Source of the DNA: an uncultured Acidobacteriia bacterium
GTDB lineage: Bacteria; Acidobacteriota; Terriglobia; Bryobacterales; Bryobacteraceae
DNA length: 53,183 bases
Assembly: GCA_903875575.1 (NCBI GenBank)
Contig: CAIQWJ010000102.1
Span: 1-53,183, forward strand
Reading direction: 5' to 3'
The notes beneath the pieces are model-generated. The model saw nothing but the letters and a program-made list of their open reading frames with translations, was not told the origin of the DNA and ran no database searches. Below are positions 36,097 to 45,505 of the stretch, one piece after another; position 1 is the first letter of the stretch; each line of letters opens with the position of its first letter. The position numbers were made by a program, and so were the translations under genes.

Positions 36097-36228
36097 ATTC
36101 TTGCCGTCAGTATAGCGCCGCCCCGCAGCCAGACGACATCGCGGCCCGCCAAGTCCCAGCCCACCGCAATTCATCCCCGGCGGTCCCCCCCCGAATGATA
36201 GAATTCGAATTTCCCTCTCTTGATCCCT

Positions 36229-37506
36229 ATGACTAACCCGATGGCCCGTCCCCTCGCTGAAGCCGATCCCGATATCCACCGCCTCATTCAAAAAGAAGCA
36301 GACCGGCAGAACAGCCAGATCGAACTCATCGCCAGCGAGAACTTCACCTCCGAAGCGATCCTGGAGGCCACCGGCAGCGTCCTCACCAACAAGTACGCGG
36401 AAGGCTATCCCGGCAAGCGCTACTACGGCGGCTGCGAGTTTGTCGACCAGATTGAAGACATCGCCCGCGACCGCGCAAAGAAGCTCTTCGGCGCCGAATA
36501 CGCCAACGTGCAGCCGCACTCCGGCTCGCAGGCCAACCAGGCGGCCTTCGCGGCCATCCTCCAGCCGGGCGACACCATCATGGGCCTCGATCTCGCCCAC
36601 GGTGGCCACCTCACCCACGGCCACAAGCTGAATTTCTCCGGCAAAACCTATCACGTAGTGGGCTATCAGGTCAGCAAGGAAGACGAGCGGATCGATTTCG
36701 AGCACATGGCCAGCCTCGCTGCCGAGCACAAGCCGAAGATGATCATCGCCGGTGGCAGCGCCTATGCGCGGCAGTGGGATTTCCCGAAGTTCCGGCAGAT
36801 TGCCGATTCCGTGGGCGCGTTTCTGGTCGTCGACATGGCGCACTTCTCCGGCCTGGTCGCGGCCGGCCTGCATCCGAATCCCTGCGAATACGCCGACATC
36901 GTTACCTCAACCACGCACAAGACATTGCGCGGACCGCGCTCGGGGCTGATCCTCGCGCGCGAGAAGTTCGCCGCCGCCATTGACCGCAACGTTTTCCCCG
37001 GCGTGCAGGGCGGCCCGCTGATGCACGTTGTCGCGGCCAAAGCCGTCTGCTTCCTCGAAGCATTGCAACCGGCGTTTAAGGAGTACCAGACACAGGTGGT
37101 CGCCAACGCCAAAGCGCTGGCCATGGGCCTGCGCGGCGAAGGTTTCCGCGTCGTCTCCGGCGGTACCGATACACACCTGCTCCTGCTTGACGTCTTCAGC
37201 AAAGGAGTACGCGGCAGAGAGGCCGAGAACGCTCTTGACGCCGCCCGCATCACGGTTAACAAGAACGCGATTCCGTTCGATACCAACCCGCCCATGAACC
37301 CCAGTGGCATCCGCCTGGGCAGCCCGGCCGTCACCACACGCGGCTTCCGAGAGAAGGAAATGCAGGAAGTGGCGTCGTGCATCGCCGAAGTGCTGCGCAG
37401 CCTCTCCACCGAAGGCTCCGAAGCCACCATCCAGGCCGTGCGCGCCCGTGTGGAAGCTCTCACGTCGCGCTTCCCGCTCTACGCCTGGCGTCGCGGAGAG
37501 GCGTAA
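36229..37506 (+). CDS. glyA: serine hydroxymethyltransferase
   Basis: PLP enzyme converting serine and tetrahydrofolate to glycine and methylene-tetrahydrofolate. About 425 residues. Visible are [57 protein letters not shown] and the PLP lysine in [15 protein letters not shown]. The TTG at 36220 offers a 3-residue-longer start; the ATG at 36229 is preferred. It stands just outside the island and is followed by a GT4 gene 18 bp later. Confidence 0.97.
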   Translation: MTNPMARPLAEADPDIHRLIQKEADRQNSQIELIASENFTSEAILEATGSVLTNKYAEGYPGKRYYGGCEFVDQIEDIARDRAKKLFGAEYANVQPHSGSQANQAAFAAILQPGDTIMGLDLAHGGHLTHGHKLNFSGKTYHVVGYQVSKEDERIDFEHMASLAAEHKPKMIIAGGSAYARQWDFPKFRQIADSVGAFLVVDMAHFSGLVAAGLHPNPCEYADIVTSTTHKTLRGPRSGLILAREKFAAAIDRNVFPGVQGGPLMHVVAAKAVCFLEALQPAFKEYQTQVVANAKALAMGLRGEGFRVVSGGTDTHLLLLDVFSKGVRGREAENALDAARITVNKNAIPFDTNPPMNPSGIRLGSPAVTTRGFREKEMQEVASCIAEVLRSLSTEGSEATIQAVRARVEALTSRFPLYAWRRGEA

Positions 37507-37524
37507 AACGCCCAGGCCGATCAC

Positions 37525-38733
37525 GTGAAAATTGCGCTTGATGTCCGGCGAATTCGCGATTTCGGCGTCGGCACGTACATCCGCAATCTGCTGCAGGCCA
37601 TCGCGGCGCAGAACTCACAATACGAGTTCATCCTGATTTGTTCCGCGGAAGTGCGGCAGCAGGTGCCTCCGCTCCCCGGTAACTTCCGCTACGAAATTTA
37701 TGACCGCCGCGATTCGTCGCGATTCGATCATATTGCGCTCCCGCATTTGCTGCGAAAGCTGCGTGTGGATCTCACGCACATCCCGTTCCACCGCGTCCCG
37801 CTGCTGATGCCGCAGCCTTACGTGGTGACCATCCACGATCTCAGCAGCCTCTTCTATGACGACGCCACCGGCATGCTCCATGAGGCTCGTGTCTTCCGCC
37901 TCAAACGTGGTCTCGAACGCGCCGCCCGAATCATTGCGGTGTCCGGAGCCACGCAGCGCGACGTGGTGAATCTGGTACCCGCCGCAGCAGATCGCGTCCG
38001 GCTGATCTACAACGCGCCAGATCCCCAGTTCCTGGGCCGCAGGACATCCCACGCCGTCGCTGCGTCTTCCCTCCCCTGGGGAACGCAAACCGTAGCCGGC
38101 GCAGCTACCGACCCCGCCGCCACAGCCCGCGAACGCCACCGCATTTTGGAGCGCTACCAGATCAACTACCCGTTTCTGTTGTATGCGGGCTCCATCCGTC
38201 CGCAGAAGAACATCCCCCGCCTGATTGAGGCCTTCGCTGTGGTGCGCCAAAAACTCGAAAACCACGGCGGCTACAAAGACCTCCGGCTGATCATCATCGG
38301 CGACGATATTTCGCGCTACCCCAACGTGCGGCGAGCAGTCATCCAGAGTCGCGTGGAAAACTCCGTGCGCTTCCTCGGTTTCATTCCGCTGGAAACGCTG
38401 CGGGTATTCCACGAACTTGCCACTGCCTTCGTTTTTCCCTCGCTCTACGAAGGCTTCGGCCTGCCGCCCCTCGAAGCCATGGCATCCGGTACGCCGGTGA
38501 TCGCGTCGCAGGTCAGTTCCCTGCCCGAAGTGGTAGGCGGCGCGGCTATGCTGGTGAATCCCGAAAACGTTTTCGATATCGCGCGCGGCATTGAAGAGGT
38601 GCTGCTCAACGCGGAATTGCGCGAAGAACTGATCACACGCGGACGCCGCCAGGCAGCCCGCTTCAGTTGGGCCCGAACCGCACAGGAAGTCCTGGCGGTT
38701 TACGACGAGGCCGGCCGCCGTCCCGCCGCCTGA
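37525..38733 (+). CDS. GT4 family glycosyltransferase
   Basis: A 402-residue GT4 transferase. It begins MKIALDVRRIRDFGVGTYIR, a typical opening. DLTHIPFHRVPLLMPQPY and VTIHDLSSLF are in the N-terminal half, and YAGSIRPQKNIPRLIEAF and FPSLYEGFGLPPLEAMASG (EX7E) in the C-terminal half. A 30-residue Ala/Thr-rich insertion lies around residues 175-210. It is close behind glyA but functionally unrelated, and may belong with the surface glycan genes at the window start. Sugar specificity unknown. It converges on the VWFA gene with 6 bp between stops. Confidence 0.9.
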   Translation: MKIALDVRRIRDFGVGTYIRNLLQAIAAQNSQYEFILICSAEVRQQVPPLPGNFRYEIYDRRDSSRFDHIALPHLLRKLRVDLTHIPFHRVPLLMPQPYVVTIHDLSSLFYDDATGMLHEARVFRLKRGLERAARIIAVSGATQRDVVNLVPAAADRVRLIYNAPDPQFLGRRTSHAVAASSLPWGTQTVAGAATDPAATARERHRILERYQINYPFLLYAGSIRPQKNIPRLIEAFAVVRQKLENHGGYKDLRLIIIGDDISRYPNVRRAVIQSRVENSVRFLGFIPLETLRVFHELATAFVFPSLYEGFGLPPLEAMASGTPVIASQVSSLPEVVGGAAMLVNPENVFDIARGIEEVLLNAELREELITRGRRQAARFSWARTAQEVLAVYDEAGRRPAA

Positions 38734-38739
38734 CCCAGG

Positions 38740-39675
38740 CTACTGCGTCGGCGCGAAACGCCCGCGCCGCCACGACGCCGTCAATTTCGGCATCCCACGT
38801 GGCGGGTTCAGCTTGACCGTAATAGACCGATATTTGCCATCCCGTGTCCCATTCGTCGGGCTGTAACCCAGCAAGTACGTATTCCGCAGTTCAATGCCGA
38901 TCTTCGCCGCAACATCCACCAGATCGCGCAGCCCCACCTCAAAATGCCGCCCGCCAGTCAGTTCCGAAAGACGCGACAGCAGCGCCGGATCGTCGTTGAT
39001 ATCGCCGCCGCCGCTAAAAATCCCCATGGAATAAATCTGCACGTCGGATTCCTTCACCCGGTTCTTCACCTCGCTCTCGGAATAACGGCTGTGGTTGTCA
39101 CCGCCATCGGAAAGCAGCAGCAGCGCCTTGCGCGGATGCGTTGCCTTCTTCATCGCGGCAATCGCCAGCGTCACCCCATCCAGCAAGGCCGTCGACCCCT
39201 TCGACCGCGCACTCAGAATCCGATTCTGAATGTCCCCCAGATTATGCGTAAACGGCACCACCATCTCCGGCCTGTCGTTAAACTCCACCAGAAACGCCTC
39301 GTCCTCCGGGTTAGCCGAACGAAAAAACTCCACCACACCCTGTCGCGATATCGCCAGCTTATTGCCCATGCTCCCGCTGGTATCGAGCACAATACCGATG
39401 GAAAGCGGCGCATCTTCGCTGCCGAATGAAATCAGCTTCTGCGGCACACCGTCTTCCAGCACCTGGAAGTTTTCCGCATCCAGTCCGGTCACCATACGGT
39501 CCAGCGGATCCAGCACCGTAACAGGCACCAGCACCAGATTGGCGTCCACCCGAATATTCGCGTGCGGCAAAGGCGGCGGCTCGTCCGCCGCGCCTCTGCC
39601 GCGAGGCGAAATGGTTGCCTGACCAGACAGACAAATTGCGGCGGCCAATAGCGCGGCCAGATATCGAAGTCGCAT
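38740..39675 (-). CDS. secreted VWFA-related acidobacterial protein
   Basis: About 311 residues; start at 39675 gives a signal peptide (MRLRYLAALLAAAICLSGQA), whereas the longer frame does not. It matches the VWFA-related acidobacterial family (TIGR03436 type): VDANLVLVPVTVLDPLDRMV, FQVLEDGVPQKLISF, then a von Willebrand A domain with the metal site DTSGSMGNKL and LLLLSDGGDNHSRYSE. The end RNTYLLGYSPTNGTRDGKYR is also typical. Such proteins bind ligands outside the cell; role unknown. TACTCT ends 9 nt before the ATG. Confidence 0.88.
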   Translation of the reverse strand: MRLRYLAALLAAAICLSGQATISPRGRGAADEPPPLPHANIRVDANLVLVPVTVLDPLDRMVTGLDAENFQVLEDGVPQKLISFGSEDAPLSIGIVLDTSGSMGNKLAISRQGVVEFFRSANPEDEAFLVEFNDRPEMVVPFTHNLGDIQNRILSARSKGSTALLDGVTLAIAAMKKATHPRKALLLLSDGGDNHSRYSESEVKNRVKESDVQIYSMGIFSGGGDINDDPALLSRLSELTGGRHFEVGLRDLVDVAAKIGIELRNTYLLGYSPTNGTRDGKYRSITVKLNPPRGMPKLTASWRRGRFAPTQ

Positions 39676-39722
39676 GCAGATTAAAGAGTACCTGAAACAG
39701 CCAGGTAACGTGCAACAGCGCG

Positions 39723-40391
39723 TCAGGGAATCAGCAAATTCAGATATGCCGGATCGCGATTGAAGACCGGAATCGCCAAATCCGCCTCCCATCCCTTCCC
39801 ATCCGCACTGCGCCGAACCACCCGACCGCGTTTGAAATCCGCCGCCTGCTTCGCCCAGTTGACACCCTTGGCGAACAGCATTTCGTGCTTCTCGGTGTTC
39901 GACTTGCCCTCCAGTTCCGCGTGCGCATAGTGCGCCGAGGCCAGCATGTTGAGACTGTTGGCCGACGCATCCAGCTGCCGCCAGAGAAAGTACTTCGCAA
40001 CCTCATCACGTCGCGAAATCACCAGCACGCGCGAGTCGAACGCCGCAATTCTTTCGCTCGGAAAAGCCTTGTTGAAGTACGCCGTAAAGAGACTCGCCGA
40101 AACAGAAACGATCTTCTGCACATTACCGTCAAACCACAGCGGCGAATTCTCTTTCTCGAAATCGGTAAGCAGGAATGAGTATTCGTCGCTCTGCCCGTAA
40201 GCGAACCGGCAGCCAATCATTTCCTGACACAGCCCGATCGCCGCCGCATCCAAAGCCTCCGCCAGCCGCCGCGAATACGGCCGCTCCAGTCCCTTGGTAA
40301 ACGTATGGAAGCCGCGCCCGTCGATGCGGATGACCACGTAAGACCGCCGCGGCAACGTAACCCGCAGCGCATCCTCGTAATCCTGTTTCAT
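39723..40391 (-). CDS. Thg1-like 3'-5' nucleotide polymerase (bacterial TLP)
   Basis: About 222 residues. It carries the Thg1 signature VVIRIDGRGFHTFTKGLERPYS (metal-binding Asp) and CRFAYGQSDEYSFLL, then YFLWRQLDASANSLNMLASA. Eukaryotic Thg1 adds G-1 to tRNA-His; bacterial Thg1-like proteins repair tRNA 5' ends by 3'-5' addition in vitro. Start options are the ATG at 40391, which directly follows GGAGG, or a TTG at 40442 adding 17 residues. Neighbours give no clue to the substrate. Rare in bacteria, so this is a notable gene. Confidence 0.9.
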   Translation of the reverse strand: MKQDYEDALRVTLPRRSYVVIRIDGRGFHTFTKGLERPYSRRLAEALDAAAIGLCQEMIGCRFAYGQSDEYSFLLTDFEKENSPLWFDGNVQKIVSVSASLFTAYFNKAFPSERIAAFDSRVLVISRRDEVAKYFLWRQLDASANSLNMLASAHYAHAELEGKSNTEKHEMLFAKGVNWAKQAADFKRGRVVRRSADGKGWEADLAIPVFNRDPAYLNLLIP

Positions 40392-40505
40392 CCTCCGGCC
40401 GAGATCGTCTTTCACGCAGACACCATGGTTCGATTGTGCCAAAGCCGATACAGTGAAGTCAGTCTGCCCCTTGCATCAGCAGCAGCGGCGTGACAACAAT
40501 GACCT

Positions 40506-41261
40506 ATGCGAAACGGAATCCGGCTCCGCACCCTGTTAACAGCCGTTGTTCTGTCGCTGACCGCAACCGGCCAGACAAAGATGACGCAAATGAGATCTCG
40601 GGCCACGGAGCCTGGGGTGTTGTACAGCAACGGCAGAATGGAATTCCAGTATGCAGGTAAGCCCGTTGTCATCGACGGGGCCATGGTTCCCTTTCCCGAA
40701 AAGGAGTGCGGCACAAGGTGCGAAGATCTCACAGGCTCGCTGCGGAAGGATTGCCGCGGTAAGTGCTCCATGTTCGAGCCCGAAGCTCTTGCATTTAATC
40801 CAGCAAAACCGGCTCTGATCTTCGGCATCTTCACCGATTTCTCCCAAAACAAACCGATGGTACTGATGGAGGCCGACTTACAAACAGGCGGCTATCGCCA
40901 CTTGATAGCTTTCTATACGGCCGGACTGACCGACGCCGTCTTCTCTCCAGATGGCCGTTATCTTGCTTTCGCTAATTGGGTACATGACGGAGGGTGTTTC
41001 AATTCCTCCCGAGTCGGAGTTATCGACCTGGAAGATCACACCGGTATCACCGTCGCAGAGTTCGGTGCAGATTCGTTTGCGAACGGCTCGATGCCGAAAC
41101 AGGTCCGCCGGTTCAGTGCCTTGCGATGGCGTTCAGCGACGACACTTGAAGGCATCGAATCGACATTCAGCACCGCACGGTGCACAAACCCGATCCGTCA
41201 GCTAACCCGAAGCGTCGATATTTCCACACTTGACCTTCACCCGCCGACGGGGATTGAATAG
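40506..41261 (+). CDS. secreted protein of unknown function with a beta-propeller-like segment
   Basis: 251 residues with an N-terminal hydrophobic signal (LLTAVVLSLTATGQ). Residues around 140-160 read TDAVFSPDGRYLAFANWVHD, the repeat pattern of WD40-like/TolB beta propellers. Cysteines in ECGTRCEDLTGSLRKDCRGKC suggest disulfides. Only one clear propeller repeat is visible, so a complete propeller is unlikely. Upstream lies the divergent Thg1-like gene. No family assigned. Confidence 0.6.
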   Translation: MRNGIRLRTLLTAVVLSLTATGQTKMTQMRSRATEPGVLYSNGRMEFQYAGKPVVIDGAMVPFPEKECGTRCEDLTGSLRKDCRGKCSMFEPEALAFNPAKPALIFGIFTDFSQNKPMVLMEADLQTGGYRHLIAFYTAGLTDAVFSPDGRYLAFANWVHDGGCFNSSRVGVIDLEDHTGITVAEFGADSFANGSMPKQVRRFSALRWRSATTLEGIESTFSTARCTNPIRQLTRSVDISTLDLHPPTGIE

Positions 41262-41269
41262 GGGATCCG

Positions 41270-41491
41270 CTACCTGACCAGTTTCGGAGCGCAGCCGAGA
41301 TTCCTGTCATGCGCCACGGAAGCGTCGCAGACACCGGCACGTCGAGCCTCCGCAGGATTGACGTTGTAGGTCATGAACGCCGGCGCGCCGCCGGCAAACG
41401 GCGGAGCGGCGTTTCGGGATGGCGCGGAAGAATTCGGAATGACCGCCGCCAGCACCGCCAGAAGTGCAACGCAGACATAATTCACATTCAT
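41270..41491 (-). CDS. small secreted protein
   Basis: 73 residues with a signal peptide (MNVNYVCVALLAVLAAVIPNSSA) and a short mature part with Cys in RAGVCDASV and LGCAPKL. It is supported by a well-placed promoter: TTGAGT, 16 bp, TAATCT, then the ATG 6 nt later. No family recognised; the paired cysteines may form one disulfide. Confidence 0.6.
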   Translation of the reverse strand: MNVNYVCVALLAVLAAVIPNSSAPSRNAAPPFAGGAPAFMTYNVNPAEARRAGVCDASVAHDRNLGCAPKLVR

Positions 41492-41497
41492 GACCGC

Positions 41498-41525
41498 AGA
41501 TTAGCAACCGAAAGTCACAACTCAA
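41498..41525 (-). promoter_or_regulatory. promoter of the small secreted protein
   Basis: On the minus strand TTGAGT (41525-41520) and TAATCT (41503-41498) are separated by 16 bp. The -10 ends 6 nt before the ATG, predicting a leaderless mRNA. This is the only -10 in the set with a recognisable -35. Confidence 0.55.
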
Positions 41526-41594
41526 TGACAGATTCATGACCTTTCGCCCGGCAAATCGCCTCCGCGACAATGAAACTGACGCACACCGACAACT

Positions 41595-41987
41595 ATGCGA
41601 GTCGTCCTCGACACCAACATCCTGGTTTCCGCCTGCTGGAAGCCCGAAGGCCTCGAAGCCCAGGTAACGAATCTCGCCCGCACCGGAGAAATAACACCGT
41701 GCATCTCGGCCGAACTGCTCGCCGAATACCGCGACGTCCTGTCCCGAAAAAAGCTCGCCTCCGTCAGTACCCGAGCCACTGACCTCCTCGCCGCGCTCGA
41801 ACAGACCGCCATCGTAGTGACACCCGTCGACAAAGTAGCCGCCTCCGCCGACGACGACGATAACCGCTTCCTCGAATGCGCCGCTGCCGCCAACGCCGAT
41901 TTCCTCATTACCGGCAATCTCCGCCACTATCCGCAGATGTGGGAAAACACCCGCATCGTCAATGCGCGCGCGTTCCTCTCCCGCTAA
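41595..41987 (+). CDS. PIN-domain putative ribonuclease (toxin-like)
   Basis: 130 residues. The PIN fold carries acidic residues in MRVVLDTNILVSA, in AELLAEYRDVL, and in DDDDNRFLECAAAANADFLITGN. PIN proteins are Mg-dependent RNases, often the toxin of VapBC pairs. No antitoxin gene lies directly upstream (the nearest gene is divergent), so it may be an orphan or a chromosomal PIN protein of another role. It ends 9 nt before the response regulator gene. Confidence 0.85.
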   Translation: MRVVLDTNILVSACWKPEGLEAQVTNLARTGEITPCISAELLAEYRDVLSRKKLASVSTRATDLLAALEQTAIVVTPVDKVAASADDDDNRFLECAAAANADFLITGNLRHYPQMWENTRIVNARAFLSR

Positions 41988-41996
41988 AGTAATGGA

Positions 41997-43397
41997 GTGA
42001 GCCAAATTGACAAGCCCCGCATCCTGATCGTCGACGACGACGAGGCGCAGCGCTCCGCCATGAGCCAGTTACTCGCCGGTTGGGGCTACGAAACCACCAC
42101 CGCCTTCGACGGCCGCAACGCACTGGAGGCGCTCTCCGACTTCCCCGCCGACGTCGTCCTCACCGACCTCAACATGCCCAACCTTGATGGTGCCGGCCTG
42201 CTGGCGGAGTTGCACAAATCCCCCTCACCGCCCCCAACGATCATCCTCACCGCTTTCGGCAGCGCCGATAAGGCCATCGAAATGGTGCGGGAATCGGGCG
42301 CTTTCTGGTACCTGGAAAAACCGGCTCAACCAAAAGCTCTGCGCGCAATCCTCGAACGCGCCGTCGCACAGGCGAAACTCGTCCGTCACTCGCAGCGACT
42401 GGAGCGCCAACTTTCCTCACGCGGCGTCCTGGGTGGCCTGGTCGCGCAATCGGAATCCATGCGGCGCGTTTTCGCCCTGCTCGAACAAGCCGCACCCACA
42501 AAAGCAACCATGCTGATCGGCGGCGAAACCGGCACCGGCAAGGAAGTCACCGCGCGCGCCATTCACGATCTCAGTCCGCGCCGCGCCAGCCCATTCCTCG
42601 CCATGAACTGTGCCGCCCTGCCGGATACGCTCATCGAAAGCGAACTCTTCGGCCATGAGAAAGGCGCTTTCACCGGAGCCGCCGAGCGCCGCGCCGGTTA
42701 CTTCGAACTTGCCAACGGCGGTACACTGCTGCTCGATGAAATCGGCGAAATGCCCATCGCCACCCAGGCAAAACTGCTCCGCGTGCTGGAAGAGCGGAAA
42801 ATTCGGCGACTGGGAGGCTCGCGCGAAATCGATACCGACGTGCGCATCGTCGCCGCCACCAATCGCGACCTCCGCGAAGGCATCGCCAAAGGCACCTTCC
42901 GCGAAGACCTGTACTTCCGCCTCAACGTCTTCGAAGTCACGCTGCCGCCGCTGCGTGACCGCCGGGAAGACATCCCGCTGATTGCCGCTGCTCTGCTGGA
43001 TGGCCTCAACAAACGCCACGAATGCCGCGTGACCGGACTCTCGCCCGAAGTGGAAAAGCTGTTCTCCGAATACGCCTGGACCGGCAACGTGCGCGAACTC
43101 CGTAACGTCCTGGAACGCGCCGTTATTCTGGCGGGCAACGGCCTCATCCGGCCGGAGCATCTGCCCCCCGGCTTCGCGGGCCTGCCCAACCGCACCGTGG
43201 AATCGACCGGCAGTGAAGTCACTCTGCGCGCCGGCGTCACTGTGGACGAAGCGGAGCGTCAACTGATCCTGATGACGGTGCGCCATACGGGGGGCAATCG
43301 CGGCCGCGCCGCTGAACTCCTCGGCCTCAGCGTCAAAACACTCTTCAACAAGCTGAAACAGTACGGCGAACCGCAGGACGGCCAGACTGAACCATGA
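41997..43397 (+). CDS. NtrC-type sigma-54 response regulator
   Basis: 466 residues: receiver domain (residues 1-120; phosphoacceptor Asp in VLTDLNMPN), sigma-54 AAA+ domain (about 145-380; Walker A GGETGTGKEV, GAFTGA loop in HEKGAFTGAAERR, Walker B LLDEIGE) and a Fis-type DNA-binding helix-turn-helix at the end (GNRGRAAELLGLSVKTLFNKL). It activates sigma-54 promoters when phosphorylated, presumably by the histidine kinase encoded next, whose start overlaps its stop by 4 nt. The GTG start at 41997 is preceded by TAAAGT. No target promoter of the -24/-12 type was identified in the window. Confidence 0.95.
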   Translation: MSQIDKPRILIVDDDEAQRSAMSQLLAGWGYETTTAFDGRNALEALSDFPADVVLTDLNMPNLDGAGLLAELHKSPSPPPTIILTAFGSADKAIEMVRESGAFWYLEKPAQPKALRAILERAVAQAKLVRHSQRLERQLSSRGVLGGLVAQSESMRRVFALLEQAAPTKATMLIGGETGTGKEVTARAIHDLSPRRASPFLAMNCAALPDTLIESELFGHEKGAFTGAAERRAGYFELANGGTLLLDEIGEMPIATQAKLLRVLEERKIRRLGGSREIDTDVRIVAATNRDLREGIAKGTFREDLYFRLNVFEVTLPPLRDRREDIPLIAAALLDGLNKRHECRVTGLSPEVEKLFSEYAWTGNVRELRNVLERAVILAGNGLIRPEHLPPGFAGLPNRTVESTGSEVTLRAGVTVDEAERQLILMTVRHTGGNRGRAAELLGLSVKTLFNKLKQYGEPQDGQTEP

Positions 43398-44854
43398 GAC
43401 TGCGCGCTCGGCTGCTGGTGCTCTCCATCTCCACCGTGGCGATCATCGTCGCGGTCCTGTTCACCCTGCACCTGGACAGCCTGACCCACGCCTGGCTCGA
43501 TACCGCCGTGGACCGCAGCGCCATCGTTGGCAAACAGATTCAATCGCTGCTCACTGACCGCATCTCGAACACGCCGTCCGCCGCCGGGGCCAGCCTCGCG
43601 CAAACCAAACGCTCCTGGAGCCGCACCCTTGCGACCGATCAGGAGCTCTACACCATGCTCGTGGAGCAGGCCAACGTTCCCTCCGGAGCGATAGTGGAGA
43701 TCAACGTAATCGGCGAAGACGGACGAATTCTCCGCTCCTCCATCCCCACACGCGAAGGTCAGGCCTCGTTCGTACATGAAAGCCTCGTTTCAGTGCGCGA
43801 TTCCGGCGCCCTCGCTCGCCTCATGGCTATCCGCACCGCCACCACTGACTACGAAACACGCATCCCGCTGGGCATCGATGGTCAGGACAAACCGGTGTTC
43901 GAAATCCAGTTGCTCGTCTCGCCGGTCCTGCTGCGTGACAAAGTCATGCCGGATCTGACGAGCACCGTGCTCGTGTCGCTCTTTGCACTCTTCGCGGCAG
44001 CCGCGCTGGCGGGCGTCTCCGCGCACATGGCCCTGCTGCCGGTACGTCGGATCAGCAGAGCGATCGACACGCTTTCCACCGGCAACCCACTCGGTCTCAA
44101 TTTCCCGCGCCAAAGCAGCGAAGACCGGGAGGTCGCCGCCGTGGAATACAAACTCAGCCTGCTTGGCGAAAAGATGCAGGGGGCGCGGCGCGACGCCATC
44201 GGCACGCTCGTGCGAACCGTGGCCCATGAGATCCGCAATCCCCTGAACGCGATCTCCCTGCGCCTCGAAACATTGCGCATGAAAATTGCCGATGATATTC
44301 CCGAAGCCGAAGGCGAGATCGATCTGGTCAGCCATGAAGTCCAGCGGCTGGACCGCGTCGTGAAAACATTCCTCGACCTCAATCAGCCCCTCGAACTCGA
44401 ACTGGCGGACTTCGATCCGGCGGAACTCACCCGCACTACCGTGGAGACGCTACGACCTCAGGCTACTCAGGCAGGCGTGGAACTCCTTTTCACCGGACCA
44501 CTGACCAGCTTCACTGTGCGCGCGGATCGCGGCCTCATCGGACAGGCCATTCTCAACCTCATCAAGAACGCGATTCAGGCAATTGACGGAGGGGGTACGG
44601 TGAAAGCTACTGTCCAACTGAAGGACGGCTCCTGCCAGATCGCAGTAACCGATAATGGTCCTGGGATGCCAGCCAGCGTGCGCGAACGAATTTTCGAACC
44701 GTATTTCACCACAAAGCCGACCGGCTCCGGTATCGGACTGGCCTTCACGAAACGCGCCGTGGATCTGCACAACGGACGCATCGACGTGGAGAGCGCGCCG
44801 GGTTCGGGCACAACAATGGCGCTCTCCATTCCCGCAGTCAGGAGAACCGCGTGA
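43394..44854 (+). CDS. sensor histidine kinase
   Basis: 486 residues. A membrane segment near residue 10-25 and another near 185-205 enclose a periplasmic sensor domain of about 150 residues with no clear family. HAMP-like region follows (LLPVRRISRAIDTLSTG). The HisKA domain has VRTVAHEIRNPLNAISLRLE (phosphoacceptor His), and the ATPase domain has NLIKNAIQAI, VTDNGPGMPASV and PTGSGIGLAFTKRA. It is coupled to the response regulator and to the lipoprotein gene (GTGA overlap). The signal is unknown; the lipoprotein might contribute to sensing. Confidence 0.95.
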   Translation: MRLRARLLVLSISTVAIIVAVLFTLHLDSLTHAWLDTAVDRSAIVGKQIQSLLTDRISNTPSAAGASLAQTKRSWSRTLATDQELYTMLVEQANVPSGAIVEINVIGEDGRILRSSIPTREGQASFVHESLVSVRDSGALARLMAIRTATTDYETRIPLGIDGQDKPVFEIQLLVSPVLLRDKVMPDLTSTVLVSLFALFAAAALAGVSAHMALLPVRRISRAIDTLSTGNPLGLNFPRQSSEDREVAAVEYKLSLLGEKMQGARRDAIGTLVRTVAHEIRNPLNAISLRLETLRMKIADDIPEAEGEIDLVSHEVQRLDRVVKTFLDLNQPLELELADFDPAELTRTTVETLRPQATQAGVELLFTGPLTSFTVRADRGLIGQAILNLIKNAIQAIDGGGTVKATVQLKDGSCQIAVTDNGPGMPASVRERIFEPYFTTKPTGSGIGLAFTKRAVDLHNGRIDVESAPGSGTTMALSIPAVRRTA

Positions 44855-45435
44855 TCCGCCGCGCATTCACGTTCGTTCCGCTCGCCGGGCTGGTCTTGCT
44901 CTCCAGCGGCTGTTTCCTGCAGAAGAGTAAGGTGGCTCCGGTTCCACCTGCGCCCGCCCCGGTAACCGCACCCGTAACAGTGCCTCCGCCGGTGGCCGCG
45001 CCACAGCCAAAGCCGCAAACCCAACCGCCGACAGTACAGCCCGCGGCACCCGCACCTGAACCCGCCAAGCCCAGTCCGTTTCCAGGACCGCCAATTACCA
45101 CACCGCCGGCCCAGGTCCCCTCGCGTCCCCGACCCACGCCTGTAACCCCCGCACCGGTAACGCCAACGCCTTCCCCCACACTCGGAGCCATCCTCAGCGC
45201 CGACCAGCGTAAGCAACTCGATGCCGCCTACCAGGCCGACCTGAAACAGGCCAACGCCGTCCTCAACGGACTTGGCACCCGAAAACTAACGGCGGAACAG
45301 ACCGACACGGTCAACCGCTCCCGCTCCTTCATCCGTCAGGCCGCCCAATTTCACGACCGAGACCTCACCACAGCCGCCGAACTGGCCCGCCGTGCGAAAG
45401 TTCTGGCCCAGGATTTGGCCGGCACGCTCAAGTGA
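44851..45435 (+). CDS. proline-rich lipoprotein
   Basis: 194 residues. A lipobox is visible in AGLVLLSSGC, so the protein is lipidated and envelope-bound. Residues 30-115 are a Pro/Ala/Val-rich low-complexity spacer, and the end is a helical domain (ILSADQRKQLDAAYQADLKQ, then FIRQAAQFHDRDLTTAAELA). It overlaps the kinase gene by 4 nt with a GTG start and probably belongs to the two-component operon. Confidence 0.75.
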   Translation: MIRRAFTFVPLAGLVLLSSGCFLQKSKVAPVPPAPAPVTAPVTVPPPVAAPQPKPQTQPPTVQPAAPAPEPAKPSPFPGPPITTPPAQVPSRPRPTPVTPAPVTPTPSPTLGAILSADQRKQLDAAYQADLKQANAVLNGLGTRKLTAEQTDTVNRSRSFIRQAAQFHDRDLTTAAELARRAKVLAQDLAGTLK

Positions 45436-45505
45436 AAATGTGGGGCGGCCGTTTCGGCCTGCCGTACCGCGCAGCGCGAGCGACGTTGCGGCAGCAACGA
45501 GGCAC

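Noticed and set aside
36097-36873. Long upstream extension of the small coiled-coil gene across glyA
   Set aside because: It is antisense to conserved SHMT sequence; only the last 65 codons resemble a real protein and they have their own promoter-like box.
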